DNA of 64,000 nt, taken from NCBI RefSeq assembly GCF_019740315.1, contig NZ_JAHXZR010000004.1, forward strand, positions 186,001-250,000, read 5' to 3'. The notes under the pieces are model-generated. The model did no database searches, was not told the DNA's origin, and worked only from the letters and a program-made list of their open reading frames with translations. Position numbers and translations under genes: made by a program. Origin of the DNA: Oceanobacter mangrovi. Its GTDB lineage: Bacteria > Pseudomonadota > Gammaproteobacteria > Pseudomonadales > Oceanobacteraceae. Of this stretch, positions 28,803 through 38,892 are shown piece after piece (within the stretch, counting starts at the first letter, position 1; every line of letters starts with the position of its first letter).

Positions 28803-29968
28803 AGCGCTGTGGCAACTTCCAGACTTGTAAACCCCGCCAGCTGGCCTTGCTGATCTCGCTGGCGTTCTCTTTGCCAGCGTCTCTGGCTGTGGCGGCAGCC
28901 TCTCCAGCAATTGACCAGACGACGGCTCAAGCCGCTGTTCCTGCAGCTAGTCGACCAGCGACCCAATTCCTCCGTCAGACCGGCCAACGGCCGTCCGTCA
29001 GTCGGGAAGTTTCACTGATGACCACCAAAGTCAGCTTTGAAATCCTGTTGGCGGCGGAACAGCAAACGGCGGCTGGCAAGTTGCAGGCTGAACAGGCGAT
29101 CGACGCGGCTATTGCCGAGTTTGAGCGTATTACCTCGGTGATGTCGGAATGGCAGCCAGGCACTGAAGTTTCCCGTCTGAATGCGCAGGCGGGTGGCGCA
29201 GCCATGGAGATCAGTCTCGAACTCTATCGGCTGTTGGTTGCGGCGCAGCAGGTGTCTGAACTCAGCCACGGCGCCTTTGATATCAGCTTTCGCAGCGCCG
29301 GAAAATTGTGGGATTTTCGTCGCGCAGAAGTGCCATCCGAGGCGCAGATAGCACAGGCGATTCAGCATATCGACTATCATCGGCTGGTACTGACTGCTCC
29401 TGTAAATAATGCTGAAGCGGGTGTTAGTCAGCCGCCAATGGCGAGAATCACCGATGCCCATACCAGTATCGGGTTGGGCGCTATTGCCAAGGGCTATGCC
29501 ATTGACCGGGCCGTGCAGATTTTCCGCTCAGCAGGCTACCAGGCATTTGCCATTAATGCCGGTGGCGACCTCTACGTTGCCGGTCAACATGGTGAACGCT
29601 TGTGGAACGTCGGTATCCAGCATCCGCGCCAGCCGCAACAGCTGCTGGCCAATTTGCCGGGCAGCAATCTGGCAGTCGCCACTTCCGGGGATTACGAACG
29701 CTTTTTTATCCACAACGGCAAACGCTACAGTCATATCATCAACCCCAAAACCGGCTATCCGGCCGACAGTACCCAGAGCGTGACCATTATTTCCAGCCGG
29801 GCTTTCTGGGCTGATGCGCTGGCCACGGCTGTCAGTGTGTTGGGGCCGATCGATGGCATGGCGCTGGTGGAATCACTGGATGGCGTTGAAGCGCTGGTGG
29901 TGGATGCCGAAGGCGAAACCGGTTTGTCGTCCGGCTTTCAACAACGGGCTGGCATAGAGGTCAGATAG
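28799..29968 (+). CDS. apbE: FAD:protein FMN transferase (ApbE)
   Basis: ApbE covalently attaches FMN to Ser/Thr of exported proteins. GTG 28799, overlapping the thioredoxin stop (GTGA), gives 389 residues with a signal peptide (about 14-34). The motifs are all present: 'SHGAFDISF', 'HTSIGLGAIAKGYAIDRA' near residue 222, 'INAGGDLYVAG' near 249, 'HIINPKTGYPA' and 'FWADALATAVSVLG' with metal-binding Asp and Thr/Ser. There is no lipobox, so it is a soluble or membrane-anchored periplasmic form. No protein with an evident flavinylation sequence is encoded in the operon. Confidence 0.92.
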   Translation: MKRCGNFQTCKPRQLALLISLAFSLPASLAVAAASPAIDQTTAQAAVPAASRPATQFLRQTGQRPSVSREVSLMTTKVSFEILLAAEQQTAAGKLQAEQAIDAAIAEFERITSVMSEWQPGTEVSRLNAQAGGAAMEISLELYRLLVAAQQVSELSHGAFDISFRSAGKLWDFRRAEVPSEAQIAQAIQHIDYHRLVLTAPVNNAEAGVSQPPMARITDAHTSIGLGAIAKGYAIDRAVQIFRSAGYQAFAINAGGDLYVAGQHGERLWNVGIQHPRQPQQLLANLPGSNLAVATSGDYERFFIHNGKRYSHIINPKTGYPADSTQSVTIISSRAFWADALATAVSVLGPIDGMALVESLDGVEALVVDAEGETGLSSGFQQRAGIEVR

Positions 29969-30008
29969 TGGCCCGTCAGGAGTAGCAACAGGCGGCTGGA
30001 AAGCGAAT

Positions 30009-30033
30009 AAAAAAACAGGGGCCGAAGCCCCTG
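30009..30033 (-). terminator. Minus-strand terminator downstream of aldB
   Basis: CAGGGGC (30016-30022), loop CGAA, and GCCCCTG (30027-30033) form a stem that on the minus strand is followed by seven T residues (A-run 30009-30015). It lies 217 bases past the aldB stop and probably ends that transcript. Between it and aldB I see no gene. Confidence 0.8.
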
Positions 30034-30249
30034 AAAGGTGGACCGGAGACCCCGGTCCTTGCTTATACCAGTGCAAAATGGTGTTCAGCGGTACTTATGC
30101 TTTGCTTGGCAGGCCGTTGATTTTCTATCTGCGTTGCCACTGCGGTGTTGAAAACAGGCTCAAATCGGTCATTTATCACGCATAAACTCCCTCTTTTCGC
30201 CTGTTTTTGCCTTGCATTGACGGCCTCGAAAACGAAAATCAATAGCCTG

Positions 30250-31770
30250 TTAGAAGAAGCCCAGTGGATCAGTGCTATAGCTGACCAGCAGGTTCTTGGT
30301 CTGCTGGTAGTGATCCAGCATCATCTTGTGGGTTTCACGGCCAACACCAGACTTCTTGTAACCACCGAAGGCAGCGTGAGCCGGGTACGCGTGGTAGCAG
30401 TTGGTCCATACACGGCCAGCTTCAATACCACGGCCCATGCGGTAGGCACGGTTCATGTCACGAGACCATACACCGGCACCCAGACCAAACTCGGTGTCGT
30501 TGGCAATCGCCAGCGCTTCTGCTTCGTCTTTGAATGTAGTCACTGCGACCACTGGGCCGAAGATCTCTTCCTGGAACACACGCATGCTGTTGCTGCCTTT
30601 CAGCAGGGTCGGCTGGATGTAGTAGCCAGTGCCGAGGTCGCCAGCCAGTGATTCCTTGTCACCACCGGTGAGGACTTCAGCGCCTTCGTCACGACCAATC
30701 TGCAGATAGCTCATGATCTTGTCGAACTGCTGCTGGGAAGCCTGTGCACCGACCATGGTGTCGGTGTCGAGCGGGTTGCCACGCTTGATCTGGGCGATAC
30801 GCTCGATTACCAGACCAATGAATTTTTCGTACATGCTTTCCTGAATCAGCAGACGGGAAGGACAGGTACAAACTTCGCCCTGGTTGAAGAATGCCAGTAC
30901 GGTACCTTCAACGGCTTTGCTGAGGAAACTGTCTTCGTGGTTCATCACGTCTTCGAAGTAGATGTTTGGCGACTTGCCACCCAGCTCTACCGTGGAAGGA
31001 ATGATGTTTTCGGCCGCACACTTCATAATGTGTGAACCAACCGGGGTAGAACCGGTGAAGGCGATTTTGGCGATACGGGTAGATGTCGCCAGCGCTTCAC
31101 CTGCTTCACGACCAACGCCGTTAACGATGTTCAGTACGCCTGGTGGCAGCAGGTCTTGGATACACTCCATCAGAACCAGAATGGAAACCGGAGTCTGCTC
31201 GGCAGGCTTCATCACGATACAGTTACCGGCAGCCAGGGCAGGAGCCAGTTTCCAGGCTGCCATCAGCAATGGGAAGTTCCATGGAATGATCTGGCCAACA
31301 ACGCCCAGTGGCTCGTGGAAGTGGTAGGCAACGGTGTTTTCGTCGATTTCACCGATAGAACCTTCCTGCGCACGGATACAGCCTGCGAAGTAACGGAAGT
31401 GGTCGGCAGACAGAGGTACGTCAGCCGCCAGGGTTTCACGAACGGCTTTACCGTTGTCCCAGGTTTCGGCGACTGCCAGCTTTTCCAGGTTTTCGTCGAT
31501 GCGGTCAGCAATCTTCAGCAGGATGTTGGAGCGAGCCTGCACCGAAGTTTTGCCCCAGGCGGCTTTGGCGGCGTGGGCTGCATCGAGTGCCTTGTTGATA
31601 TCGTCGGCATCAGAACGGGGAACCTGACAGAACACCTGACCGTTAACCGGGCTGATGTTGTCCATGTAACGACCGTTTACGGGTTCTACCCATTGGCCGC
31701 CAATGAAGTTGCCGTAACGTTCCTTGAAGCTGACGACTGAGCCTGGTTGGCCTGGATTTGCGTAGATCAT
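30250..31770 (-). CDS. aldB: NAD-dependent aldehyde dehydrogenase (AldB/ExaC type)
   Basis: The 506-residue enzyme oxidises acetaldehyde and related aldehydes to acids. The start is ATG 31770 ([15 protein letters not shown]); the open frame continues 39 codons upstream but without family sequence. The Rossmann motif '[13 protein letters not shown]', the glutamate in '[10 protein letters not shown]' and the catalytic cysteine in '[11 protein letters not shown]' are present. The C-terminal '[21 protein letters not shown]' closely matches E. coli AldB. It is monocistronic, with a dyad symmetric site about 140 bases upstream. Confidence 0.93.
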   Translation of the reverse strand: MIYANPGQPGSVVSFKERYGNFIGGQWVEPVNGRYMDNISPVNGQVFCQVPRSDADDINKALDAAHAAKAAWGKTSVQARSNILLKIADRIDENLEKLAVAETWDNGKAVRETLAADVPLSADHFRYFAGCIRAQEGSIGEIDENTVAYHFHEPLGVVGQIIPWNFPLLMAAWKLAPALAAGNCIVMKPAEQTPVSILVLMECIQDLLPPGVLNIVNGVGREAGEALATSTRIAKIAFTGSTPVGSHIMKCAAENIIPSTVELGGKSPNIYFEDVMNHEDSFLSKAVEGTVLAFFNQGEVCTCPSRLLIQESMYEKFIGLVIERIAQIKRGNPLDTDTMVGAQASQQQFDKIMSYLQIGRDEGAEVLTGGDKESLAGDLGTGYYIQPTLLKGSNSMRVFQEEIFGPVVAVTTFKDEAEALAIANDTEFGLGAGVWSRDMNRAYRMGRGIEAGRVWTNCYHAYPAHAAFGGYKKSGVGRETHKMMLDHYQQTKNLLVSYSTDPLGFF

Positions 31771-31907
31771 GTTGGTTCTCCGGATAATTATTGTTATCGC
31801 AAACAGAGTCAATTGAGCGGGACAGGTCCGCATCAATAGCGAGTCCGTCCAGTTTGCTGGAAGCTTTGCGACCCGGTCATTTGGCATCCGTGTTTAAATT
31901 CGCGGAA

Positions 31908-31928
31908 CCTTGGTCGTAGTACCAAAGG
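31908..31928. promoter_or_regulatory. Dyad upstream of aldB, possible activator site
   Basis: CCTTGGT (31908-31914), CGTAGT and ACCAAAGG (31921-31928) form an imperfect palindrome with the core TTGGT-N6-ACCAA. It lies about 140 bases before the aldB start on its upstream side. A second perfect dyad, TCTGGCCA-TCA-TGGCCAGA, is at 31967-31985. Otherwise the 372-base interval 31771-32142 between the divergent aldB and epd genes holds no ORF that I can support. The regulator is unknown. Confidence 0.4.
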
Positions 31929-32142
31929 AGTAGAAAAGAGCCTATATCTGACCTGCGTCAAACGGGTCTGGCCATCATGGCCAGATGTGGCAATCCGGGT
32001 CATATCGGAAAGTGCCGCAAAGATGCGCTCCCAGAGGCTGAAAAATGCTTTTGAAAGGCCCTGATAACGGGATTATTTGCTACCGATTGGCATTTACCGG
32101 ACAATAGGCGGTTTTCGAACACTGGCCGGATTTTCCGCTGAT

Positions 32143-33234
32143 ATGAGCTCATCTGCAGGGACCTTTAGTGGCGGGATCACCCGCGTCGCCATCAACGGTT
32201 TTGGCCGCATCGGCCGCTCGGTATTGCGGGCGTTGTACGAGAACGGCTATCGCGACAAATTGCAGGTAGTCGCGATTAATGAACTGGCCGACATCGACTC
32301 CATCAGTTACATGCTGCGTTACGACAGCACCCATGGCCGTTTCCACGGTGATGTGTTTGTGCAGTCGCCCGGTTTGCTGTCGGTTAACGGCGATCTGATT
32401 CACTGCTATCACGAACAGGATCTGGCGGCGCTTGACTGGTCGGCCGATCGGGTTGATCTGGTGCTGGAGTGCAGTGGCCAGATCACCAACCGTGAAGACG
32501 CTGAGCGTCACCTGCAGGCTGGCGCCCGCCGGGTATTGATTTCCAACCCGGCCGACAGCGCGGTCGACAACACCATTATTTACGGTATCAACGAAACCAG
32601 CCTGACCGCCGAACAGCACATCGTTTCCAACGGTTCCTGTTCAACCAACTGCCTGGTGCCGGTGCTGACTCTGCTGCATGAAACCTGGGGCATTGAACGT
32701 GGCGTGACGACCACCATTCACTCCTCGATGAATGACCAGCCGGTAATTGATGCCTATTCCTCGGATTTGCGCCGCACCCGTTCTGCCTTCCAGAGCATTA
32801 TTCCGGTCGATACCGGCCTGCCCAAAGGCATTGCCCGCTTGATGCCGGAGCTGGACGGCAAGCTCGAAAGCCTGCATGTGCGGGTGCCAACCATCAATGT
32901 ATCGGTGCTGGATGTAAGCCTGCAGCTGGCCCGTGAAACGACGGTTGCTGAAGTGAATCATCTGCTTGATGAAGCCGCCCGTGGCCGCTTCAAGGGGCTG
33001 GTGGGCGTCAGTTATGAGCCCCACGCCTCAACCGATTTTAACCATGATCCCCGTTCGGCGATTGTTGACGCTACCCAGACCCGTGTCAGTGCCGGCTCAA
33101 TGCTGAAACTGCTGGTCTGGTTCGATAACGAATGGGGATTTGCCAACCGCATGCTGGACACGGCCCGCTCCATGAGTGCGATTGCCGAGGCTGCCAAACA
33201 TGCCAGTCAAAACGACGCTGGTAACAATCAGTAA
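32143..33234 (+). CDS. epd: Erythrose-4-phosphate dehydrogenase (GAPDH family)
   Basis: The product has 363 residues. The NAD motif '[17 protein letters not shown]' begins near residue 13. '[25 protein letters not shown]' resembles E. coli Epd more than GapA (INEL rather than INDL). The catalytic cysteine is in '[13 protein letters not shown]', followed by '[16 protein letters not shown]'. Epd makes 4-phosphoerythronate for pyridoxal phosphate synthesis, but a glycolytic GAPDH role is possible given the pgk-fba context. ATG 32143 is preferred to codons 22 residues upstream. Confidence 0.82.
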   Translation: MSSSAGTFSGGITRVAINGFGRIGRSVLRALYENGYRDKLQVVAINELADIDSISYMLRYDSTHGRFHGDVFVQSPGLLSVNGDLIHCYHEQDLAALDWSADRVDLVLECSGQITNREDAERHLQAGARRVLISNPADSAVDNTIIYGINETSLTAEQHIVSNGSCSTNCLVPVLTLLHETWGIERGVTTTIHSSMNDQPVIDAYSSDLRRTRSAFQSIIPVDTGLPKGIARLMPELDGKLESLHVRVPTINVSVLDVSLQLARETTVAEVNHLLDEAARGRFKGLVGVSYEPHASTDFNHDPRSAIVDATQTRVSAGSMLKLLVWFDNEWGFANRMLDTARSMSAIAEAAKHASQNDAGNNQ

Positions 33235-33317
33235 CAGTTGGCGTTTACACTGATTCCCGATTAACAATAAGCGACAGCGGCCAGCCCCAAACTGGCCTGA
33301 TTACGAAGGAGACAACC

Positions 33318-34478
33318 ATGTCTGTGATCAAAATGACCGATCTCGATCTCAAAGGAAAGCGCGTTCTGATCCGTGAAGATCTCAACGTCCCGGTCAAGGA
33401 TGGCAAGGTAACCTCGGACGCCCGTATCCGTGCTTCCCTGCCAACGATTCAACATGCGCTGGAAGCAGGCGCCAAAGTCATCGTGATGTCTCACCTGGGC
33501 CGTCCGGAAGAAGGCGTTTACGACGAAGAGTCCTCCATGAAGCCTGTAGCGGCTCACCTGGCAGGCCTGCTGGGCCGCGATGTGCCAGTGATCAAGGATT
33601 TCGAAAACGGTGTTGACGTCGCCGAAGGCGAGCTGGTGCTGCTGGAAAACGTACGTTTCAACAAGGGCGAAAAGAAAGACGGCGAAGAGTTGTCAAAAGC
33701 CTACGCCGCGCTGTGTGATGTGTTCGTGATGGACGCTTTTGGTACTGCTCACCGCGCCCAGGCTTCTACCCATGGTGTTGCCAAATTTGCCCCGGTCGCC
33801 TGTGCAGGCCCATTGCTGGCGGCAGAACTGGAAGCGCTCGGCAAGGCACTGGCGACGCCAGCCCGTCCGCTGGTGGCGATTGTGGGTGGCTCCAAGGTGT
33901 CGACCAAGCTGGAAGTTCTGGAAAGCCTGTCCGACATCTGTGACCAGATCATTGTAGGTGGCGGTATCGCCAACACCTTCCTGGCTGCTGCTGGCAAGCC
34001 GGTTGGCAAGTCGCTGTACGAAGCTGATCTGATTCCTGCTGCCAAGGCACTGATGGAAAAAGTGTCCATTCCGGTACCAACCGATGTGGTGTGTGGCAAG
34101 GAATTCTCCGAGACTGCTGCAGCGACCCTGAAGGCTGCTTCCGATGTGGCTGAAGATGACATGATTTTCGACATCGGCCCGGATTCCGCCGCGGCACTGG
34201 CTGCTCAGCTGAAAGAAGCCAAAACCATTATTTGGAATGGCCCGGTCGGCGTGTTTGAATTCGACCAGTTCGGTGAAGGCACCAAGGCGCTGTCGCTGGC
34301 GATTGCCGAGTCTGACGCTTTCTCCATTGCTGGCGGTGGCGACACCCTGGCTGCGGTCGATAAGTACGACATCGCCGACAAGGTTTCCTACATCTCTACC
34401 GGCGGTGGTGCTTTCCTGGAGTTCGTGGAAGGCAAAACCCTGCCAGCGGTTGCGGTTCTGGAAGAACGCGCCAAATAA
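33318..34478 (+). CDS. pgk: Phosphoglycerate kinase
   Basis: The 386-residue cytoplasmic enzyme transfers phosphate between 1,3-bisphosphoglycerate and ADP. The substrate-binding N-terminal motif '[17 protein letters not shown]', 'SHLGRPEEG', the hinge '[16 protein letters not shown]' and the C-terminal '[14 protein letters not shown]' and '[12 protein letters not shown]' are all intact. AAGGAG precedes the ATG. It lies between epd and fba with gaps of 83 and 75 bases and no clear terminator, so the three are probably cotranscribed. Confidence 0.97.
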   Translation: MSVIKMTDLDLKGKRVLIREDLNVPVKDGKVTSDARIRASLPTIQHALEAGAKVIVMSHLGRPEEGVYDEESSMKPVAAHLAGLLGRDVPVIKDFENGVDVAEGELVLLENVRFNKGEKKDGEELSKAYAALCDVFVMDAFGTAHRAQASTHGVAKFAPVACAGPLLAAELEALGKALATPARPLVAIVGGSKVSTKLEVLESLSDICDQIIVGGGIANTFLAAAGKPVGKSLYEADLIPAAKALMEKVSIPVPTDVVCGKEFSETAAATLKAASDVAEDDMIFDIGPDSAAALAAQLKEAKTIIWNGPVGVFEFDQFGEGTKALSLAIAESDAFSIAGGGDTLAAVDKYDIADKVSYISTGGGAFLEFVEGKTLPAVAVLEERAK

Positions 34479-34553
34479 ACAACTTTAATTGCGTCCGGCG
34501 TTGCTCGTCGGACGTCGACGCAATCCAATTTTGAAATCAAGCGAGGGATTCAA

Positions 34554-35618
34554 ATGGCATTAATCAGCATGCGTCAGATGCTGGATCACGCGGCCGAATT
34601 TGGCTACGGCGTGCCAGCGTTTAACGTTAACAACCTGGAACAGATGCGCGCCATCATGATGGCCGCAGACAAGACCGATTCTCCCGTGATCGTGCAGGCT
34701 TCTGCCGGTGCCCGCAAATACGCTGGCGCACCATTCCTGCGTCACCTGATCCTGGCGGCGATTGAAGAATTCCCGCACATTCCTGTGTGTATGCACCAGG
34801 ACCACGGTACCTCACCGGACGTGTGTCAGCGTTCTATCCAGCTGGGCTTCAGCTCAGTGATGATGGACGGCTCACTGGGTGAAGACGGCAAGACCCCAAC
34901 CAGCTACGAATACAACGTTGACGTCACCCGTCGCACCGTACAAATGGCTCACGCCTGTGGTGTGTCTGTAGAAGGCGAGCTGGGTTGCCTGGGTTCACTG
35001 GAAACCGGTGAAGCCGGTGAAGAAGACGGTATCGGTGCAGCCGGCAAGCTGTCTCACGACCAGATGCTGACTGACCCGGAAGAAGCTGCTGACTTCGTCA
35101 AGCAGACCGGCGTGGATGCCCTGGCGATTGCCTGTGGTACTTCCCACGGTGCCTACAAGTTCACCCGTCCACCCACTGGTGACATCCTGGCGATTGATCG
35201 CATCAAGGAAATCCACAAGCGTATCCCGAACACCCACCTGGTGATGCACGGTTCTTCTTCTGTACCGCAGGAGTGGCTGGCGGTGATCAACGAATTTGGC
35301 GGTGCGATTCCGGAAACCTACGGTGTGCCGGTTGAACAGATCGTTGAAGGCATCAAGCACGGTGTACGCAAGGTCAACATCGATACTGACCTGCGTCTGG
35401 CATCTACTGGTGCAACCCGTCGCTTCCTGGCGGAACACCCAAGCGAATTCGACCCTCGCAAGTTCCTCGCCAAGACAGTCGACGCCATGGTTGATATCTG
35501 TGTCGCCCGTTACGAAGCCTTTGGTACTGCCGGTAACGCCAGCAAGATCAAGGTGGTGTCACTGGATGACATGTACGTTCGTTACCTGTCTGGTGAGCTG
35601 AATCCAAAGATCGGCTGA
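34554..35618 (+). CDS. fba: Class II fructose-bisphosphate aldolase
   Basis: This zinc enzyme cleaves fructose 1,6-bisphosphate. The 354-residue product belongs to the Calvin-cycle subtype of class II. The zinc ligands include the histidine in '[13 protein letters not shown]' near residue 83 and those in '[11 protein letters not shown]' and '[11 protein letters not shown]'; '[16 protein letters not shown]' binds phosphate. The gap before it contains TTGCGTC and GACGCAA arms (34489-34523), a probable hairpin leader. A strong terminator follows. Confidence 0.96.
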   Translation: MALISMRQMLDHAAEFGYGVPAFNVNNLEQMRAIMMAADKTDSPVIVQASAGARKYAGAPFLRHLILAAIEEFPHIPVCMHQDHGTSPDVCQRSIQLGFSSVMMDGSLGEDGKTPTSYEYNVDVTRRTVQMAHACGVSVEGELGCLGSLETGEAGEEDGIGAAGKLSHDQMLTDPEEAADFVKQTGVDALAIACGTSHGAYKFTRPPTGDILAIDRIKEIHKRIPNTHLVMHGSSSVPQEWLAVINEFGGAIPETYGVPVEQIVEGIKHGVRKVNIDTDLRLASTGATRRFLAEHPSEFDPRKFLAKTVDAMVDICVARYEAFGTAGNASKIKVVSLDDMYVRYLSGELNPKIG

Positions 35619-35640
35619 TCCTGCCTGGTGATATAAAAGA

Positions 35641-35663
35641 ACCCGCTACGGCGGGTTTTTTTA
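35641..35663 (+). terminator. Terminator after fba
   Basis: ACCCGC (35641-35646), loop TACG, GCGGGT (35651-35656), then a T-run and ATGTCT. The right half is identical to the alpha operon terminator at 16566. Confidence 0.92.
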
Positions 35664-35802
35664 TGTCTGTCAGATCGGGCTGGAGAACTATTTTTCGGCG
35701 ACCTACACCGTCCGCTGCAGGTTTCTTGGTTGGTTTGGTGGCCGCTGGCGAAGCCTGAACTATGCTGATGGGGTATCGGTTTTTACGCGTCGTATTCGGG
35801 CT

Positions 35803-37668
35803 ATGGTTGTTTTGTTGTTATTGCTGATCTGCGTTTTTCCATGGCTGGCCGAAGCGGCTGCAGGGCCAATAGACCAAACCGGGCGATCAAATCAGCTACA
35901 GGCAGCCAGTGGTCAACAACGGGTTGAAATAACCTCCGTTCTGATTGATCCCGAGGCTCCCAAAACCACACAGCAGCGGCTACCGGCAGTGGTACAAACG
36001 GGTAACTGGCTGGCATTCAGTGAGGCGCCGGATCTGGTAAACCGGATCGGTGGGTCATTCTGGTTTCACAGCCGGATTGAGTGGGACCAACCGCTACCCA
36101 CGGCGCGTTTGTTGACCATCGACTGGTGGTACTTCGAGCATCTGGCAGTCTACATCTGTCGGGATGGCTGTGACGGAGAGGCGCCTACCCGGCTGCCCGC
36201 GACGGGACGTTTTGGCACGACCATCCCCTACGTGTTTGAGCTGGCGCCTGCGGGCAGCCGTTCCGTAGATATCTACATGCAGCTGACGTCTGGCGCCAAG
36301 TTGGTAATGCCGCTGACAGTCTGGACTGAGCACGAATTTCTGGAGCACAACAGCCAGCGCCTGCTGGTACTCGGCGCCATGCTTGGCATCATGGTGGTGA
36401 TGATGCTCTACAACGCCATCTTGGCGGGTTACCTGCGCGATCCGGTTTACGCCATTTATGTGCTGTATATCCTGTCGGTGATTATCTATTCATTGTCGAT
36501 GTCCGGCCTTGGACATGCGTGGATCTGGGGCAATGCCAGCTGGAGCATGGGACGCTTGATCGGACCGGCTTCCAGTGTGGCGTTTGCGCTGCCTTTGCTG
36601 TTTTTCTACCGGTTGCTGAATGTTGCCAGTTGGCCGGGCCTCACGCCGGTGATCTGTCGTGCCATGTTGGTGATCTGGGTGCTGCTATTTGTGGCCCTGC
36701 TGTTGCTGGATCCGGGTATGGCGACGGAAGTGGAAGACGTGATGGCGCTGGTCAGTTTTCCGCTGTTGTTGGGAATCGCGCTGCGGGCGTGGATCTCAGG
36801 TAATCGCATTGGCATGTACCTGTTTATCGGCTGGTTACTGGTCAATTCCGCCGGAGCCCTGGTGATGCTGTCGTTATCCGGGGTTATTGACTGGAATAAC
36901 TGGTATCTGGCATTGCAGATTCTGGGGTTTACCGTCGAGCTGCTGGTGTTTTCGGTGGCGCTGGCAGAACGCATTCACCGCGAGCGGCAAGAGCGGGATC
37001 ATGCCCAGCAGATGTCATTGCAGTATTTGCAGGAAGCTGCGTTGGCGCGGGATCTGGCTTATCAGGTGGAGCGTGATGCCAAGCTCCGGCTGGAAGATGA
37101 AGTCAGTGCGCGTACCAGTGAATTGCAGGAGGCGATGCTGACGCTGGAGGAGTTGAACGAGCAGCTGGATTATCGCAGCAAGCATGACAGCCTCACCGGA
37201 CTGGCCAATCGGCGCTATTTCGATACCTGCCTGAGCGAATGCTGGTCCGAGCTGCGGGCTGGCGAATCCCTCTGTGTGATCATGGGGGATATCGATCACT
37301 TCAAATTACTCAACGATAACTACGGCCACCCCGCTGGAGATTATTGCCTGGTCGAGGTCGCCCAGCTATGGCAGCGCTGGCTGGCGCAGCACGCCCGGCT
37401 GGTCGCGCGTTATGGCGGCGAGGAATTTATTGCCATTGTGGTGGGGCGCGATGAAGACTTCTGCAATGGCCTGGCTGAGCAGCTGCGATCAGCGATTGAA
37501 TCTGCCCGTTATCGTTACGACGGTCAGACCATTCATATTACCTGTAGCCTGGGATTAGCCAGCTCGGCACAGCATCCACAGGGTGTGGTGGATATTCTCA
37601 AGGCCGCCGACGATGCCTTGTACGCCGCAAAGACGGGTGGCCGCAATCAGGTGCGGCGGGCGGCATGA
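35803..37668 (+). CDS. Diguanylate cyclase with 7TMR-DISMED2 sensor and 7TM region
   Basis: The 621-residue membrane protein probably makes cyclic di-GMP from two GTP. A signal sequence (1-19) is followed by a periplasmic 7TMR-DISMED2 domain (about 40-170), seven transmembrane helices (about 185-395) and a coiled coil (about 400-455). The GGDEF domain has the active site GGEEF at 538-542 and the substrate Asp in 'MGDIDHF'. The inhibitory RxxD site normally located just before GGEEF is absent (the stretch reads AQHARLVARY), so product feedback is probably lost. The ligand of the sensor domain is unknown. It is monocistronic. Confidence 0.88.
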   Translation: MVVLLLLLICVFPWLAEAAAGPIDQTGRSNQLQAASGQQRVEITSVLIDPEAPKTTQQRLPAVVQTGNWLAFSEAPDLVNRIGGSFWFHSRIEWDQPLPTARLLTIDWWYFEHLAVYICRDGCDGEAPTRLPATGRFGTTIPYVFELAPAGSRSVDIYMQLTSGAKLVMPLTVWTEHEFLEHNSQRLLVLGAMLGIMVVMMLYNAILAGYLRDPVYAIYVLYILSVIIYSLSMSGLGHAWIWGNASWSMGRLIGPASSVAFALPLLFFYRLLNVASWPGLTPVICRAMLVIWVLLFVALLLLDPGMATEVEDVMALVSFPLLLGIALRAWISGNRIGMYLFIGWLLVNSAGALVMLSLSGVIDWNNWYLALQILGFTVELLVFSVALAERIHRERQERDHAQQMSLQYLQEAALARDLAYQVERDAKLRLEDEVSARTSELQEAMLTLEELNEQLDYRSKHDSLTGLANRRYFDTCLSECWSELRAGESLCVIMGDIDHFKLLNDNYGHPAGDYCLVEVAQLWQRWLAQHARLVARYGGEEFIAIVVGRDEDFCNGLAEQLRSAIESARYRYDGQTIHITCSLGLASSAQHPQGVVDILKAADDALYAAKTGGRNQVRRAA

Positions 37669-37785
37669 CGTCAGATCAGCTATTTCAGGCCCGGTATTTC
37701 AGGCCAGATGTTTGGCAATGACTGGCAAGTGTCATGGTTTCGGATCAGTATTGGCTCAAAATTGATCGCATAAAGGGACTTTGCC

Positions 37786-38355
37786 ATGAAAATTCCAACG
37801 CTGTTGGTTGTTTCCTCGCTGTTGCTGACGGGCTGTGCGCTGACAGCAACCAAACCTGCATTACCGCCACAAGCATTGGTGGCCGATGCCAACGGCTGTG
37901 TTGGCAGCACAGAACTGCCAGCGATGCTGGCGGGCAAACTGACTCCAGCAAGCAACGATGACTTGTTGCAGCAAGCTCTGGGTGAACCCGGTAAGGGCGG
38001 TTTGTGCAAGGCGGCGGTGTATCAGGTAACCGAAGCTTTCACACTCTATCGAGCCTGGAACAGCACCTATAGCGGCAGTCGTTTAGGCAGCTGGTGGGCA
38101 TACCAACAACCCGCCGGGTTGGTGGCAGGGTATCGGGAAAACTACGAGATCTGTTATCAGTGGTCGCCGATCGACAAGCTGGTGCGCTGCACCATCAAGG
38201 CTGGTACTCAGGTGGTGATTGGCCCGGGTCAGAGCGCCACTTGTTCGGAATATTTCAGCTACGGCGTGTCGCCCTATCAGCAGGTGTTCCTGACCACCGC
38301 CGCAGACGCCATGGTCGATTGTGACGACTTTGACGGCGTGATGTCCTGGCAATAG
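37786..38355 (+). CDS. Putative lipoprotein of unknown function
   Basis: The 189-residue protein has a type II signal peptide with lipobox LLTGC (lipidated Cys17). The mature part carries eight further cysteines or near-cysteine motifs ('NGCVG', 'GLCKAAVY', 'YEICYQW', 'VRCTIKAG', 'ATCSEYF', 'VDCDDF'), suggesting several disulfides in the periplasm. I recognise no family. It lies between the cyclase and a bidirectional terminator and probably has its own promoter. Confidence 0.65.
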   Translation: MKIPTLLVVSSLLLTGCALTATKPALPPQALVADANGCVGSTELPAMLAGKLTPASNDDLLQQALGEPGKGGLCKAAVYQVTEAFTLYRAWNSTYSGSRLGSWWAYQQPAGLVAGYRENYEICYQWSPIDKLVRCTIKAGTQVVIGPGQSATCSEYFSYGVSPYQQVFLTTAADAMVDCDDFDGVMSWQ

Positions 38356-38378
38356 TCCAAAGCTGGTAAGCCAGATAA

Positions 38379-38406
38379 ACAAAATCCCGCCGTAGCGGGA
38401 TTTTGT
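38379..38406. terminator. Bidirectional terminator between lipoprotein gene and sufE
   Basis: ACAAAATCCCGC (38379-38390), loop CGTA, and GCGGGATTTTGT (38395-38406) form a perfect 12-bp stem with A-run and T-run ends. It suits both the plus-strand lipoprotein gene and the minus-strand dapC-sufE pair. Confidence 0.9.
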
Positions 38407-38454
38407 CATTAGCCGTCGTTCAGGACGACCGTCAGCAAAAGGCAGTGGAAATTA

Positions 38455-38883
38455 TCAGCCCGCTGCCAGTTCCCGAATCCGCTGCACCATGGCACGAATG
38501 CCGTTGCCACGGGTTGGGCTGAGGTGTTTGATCAGGTCGATCTCGGCGAAATAACCTTCGATATCAAACGCCAGTGCATCGGCGGGTGTCTTGCCGTTGT
38601 AGGCGGTCAGGACCATACCCAGCAGACCCTTGACGATCTGGGCGTCGGAATCGGCTTCCAGCACCAGCTTGCCATCGACAATCGTGGAGTCGATCCACAC
38701 CTGGCTCTGGCAGCCGCGAATCAGATACTGCTCGGTCTTTTTCTCCTCCGGCATCGCAGGCAGTTGTTTGCCCAGGTCGATGATGTACTTGTAGCGTTCT
38801 TCCCAGTCGTCGAAAAAACCAAGCGTGTCGAGCACGTCTTCAACGGTGATGTCTGTACCGAATGGGTTGGGCGTCAGCGCCAT
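38455..38883 (-). CDS. SufE/CsdE-type cysteine desulfurase activator
   Basis: The 142-residue protein accepts persulfide sulfur from a cysteine desulfurase and passes it toward Fe-S assembly. The acceptor cysteine is in 'LIRGCQSQVWID' near residue 58, the family signature, and 'GLLGMVLTAYNGKTPADAL' near 86 is typical. No desulfurase gene (sufS or csdA) is adjacent. It lies nine bases downstream of dapC on the same strand, and the two probably share a transcript. Confidence 0.9.
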   Translation of the reverse strand: MALTPNPFGTDITVEDVLDTLGFFDDWEERYKYIIDLGKQLPAMPEEKKTEQYLIRGCQSQVWIDSTIVDGKLVLEADSDAQIVKGLLGMVLTAYNGKTPADALAFDIEGYFAEIDLIKHLSPTRGNGIRAMVQRIRELAAG

Positions 38884-38892
38884 AACGATTCC

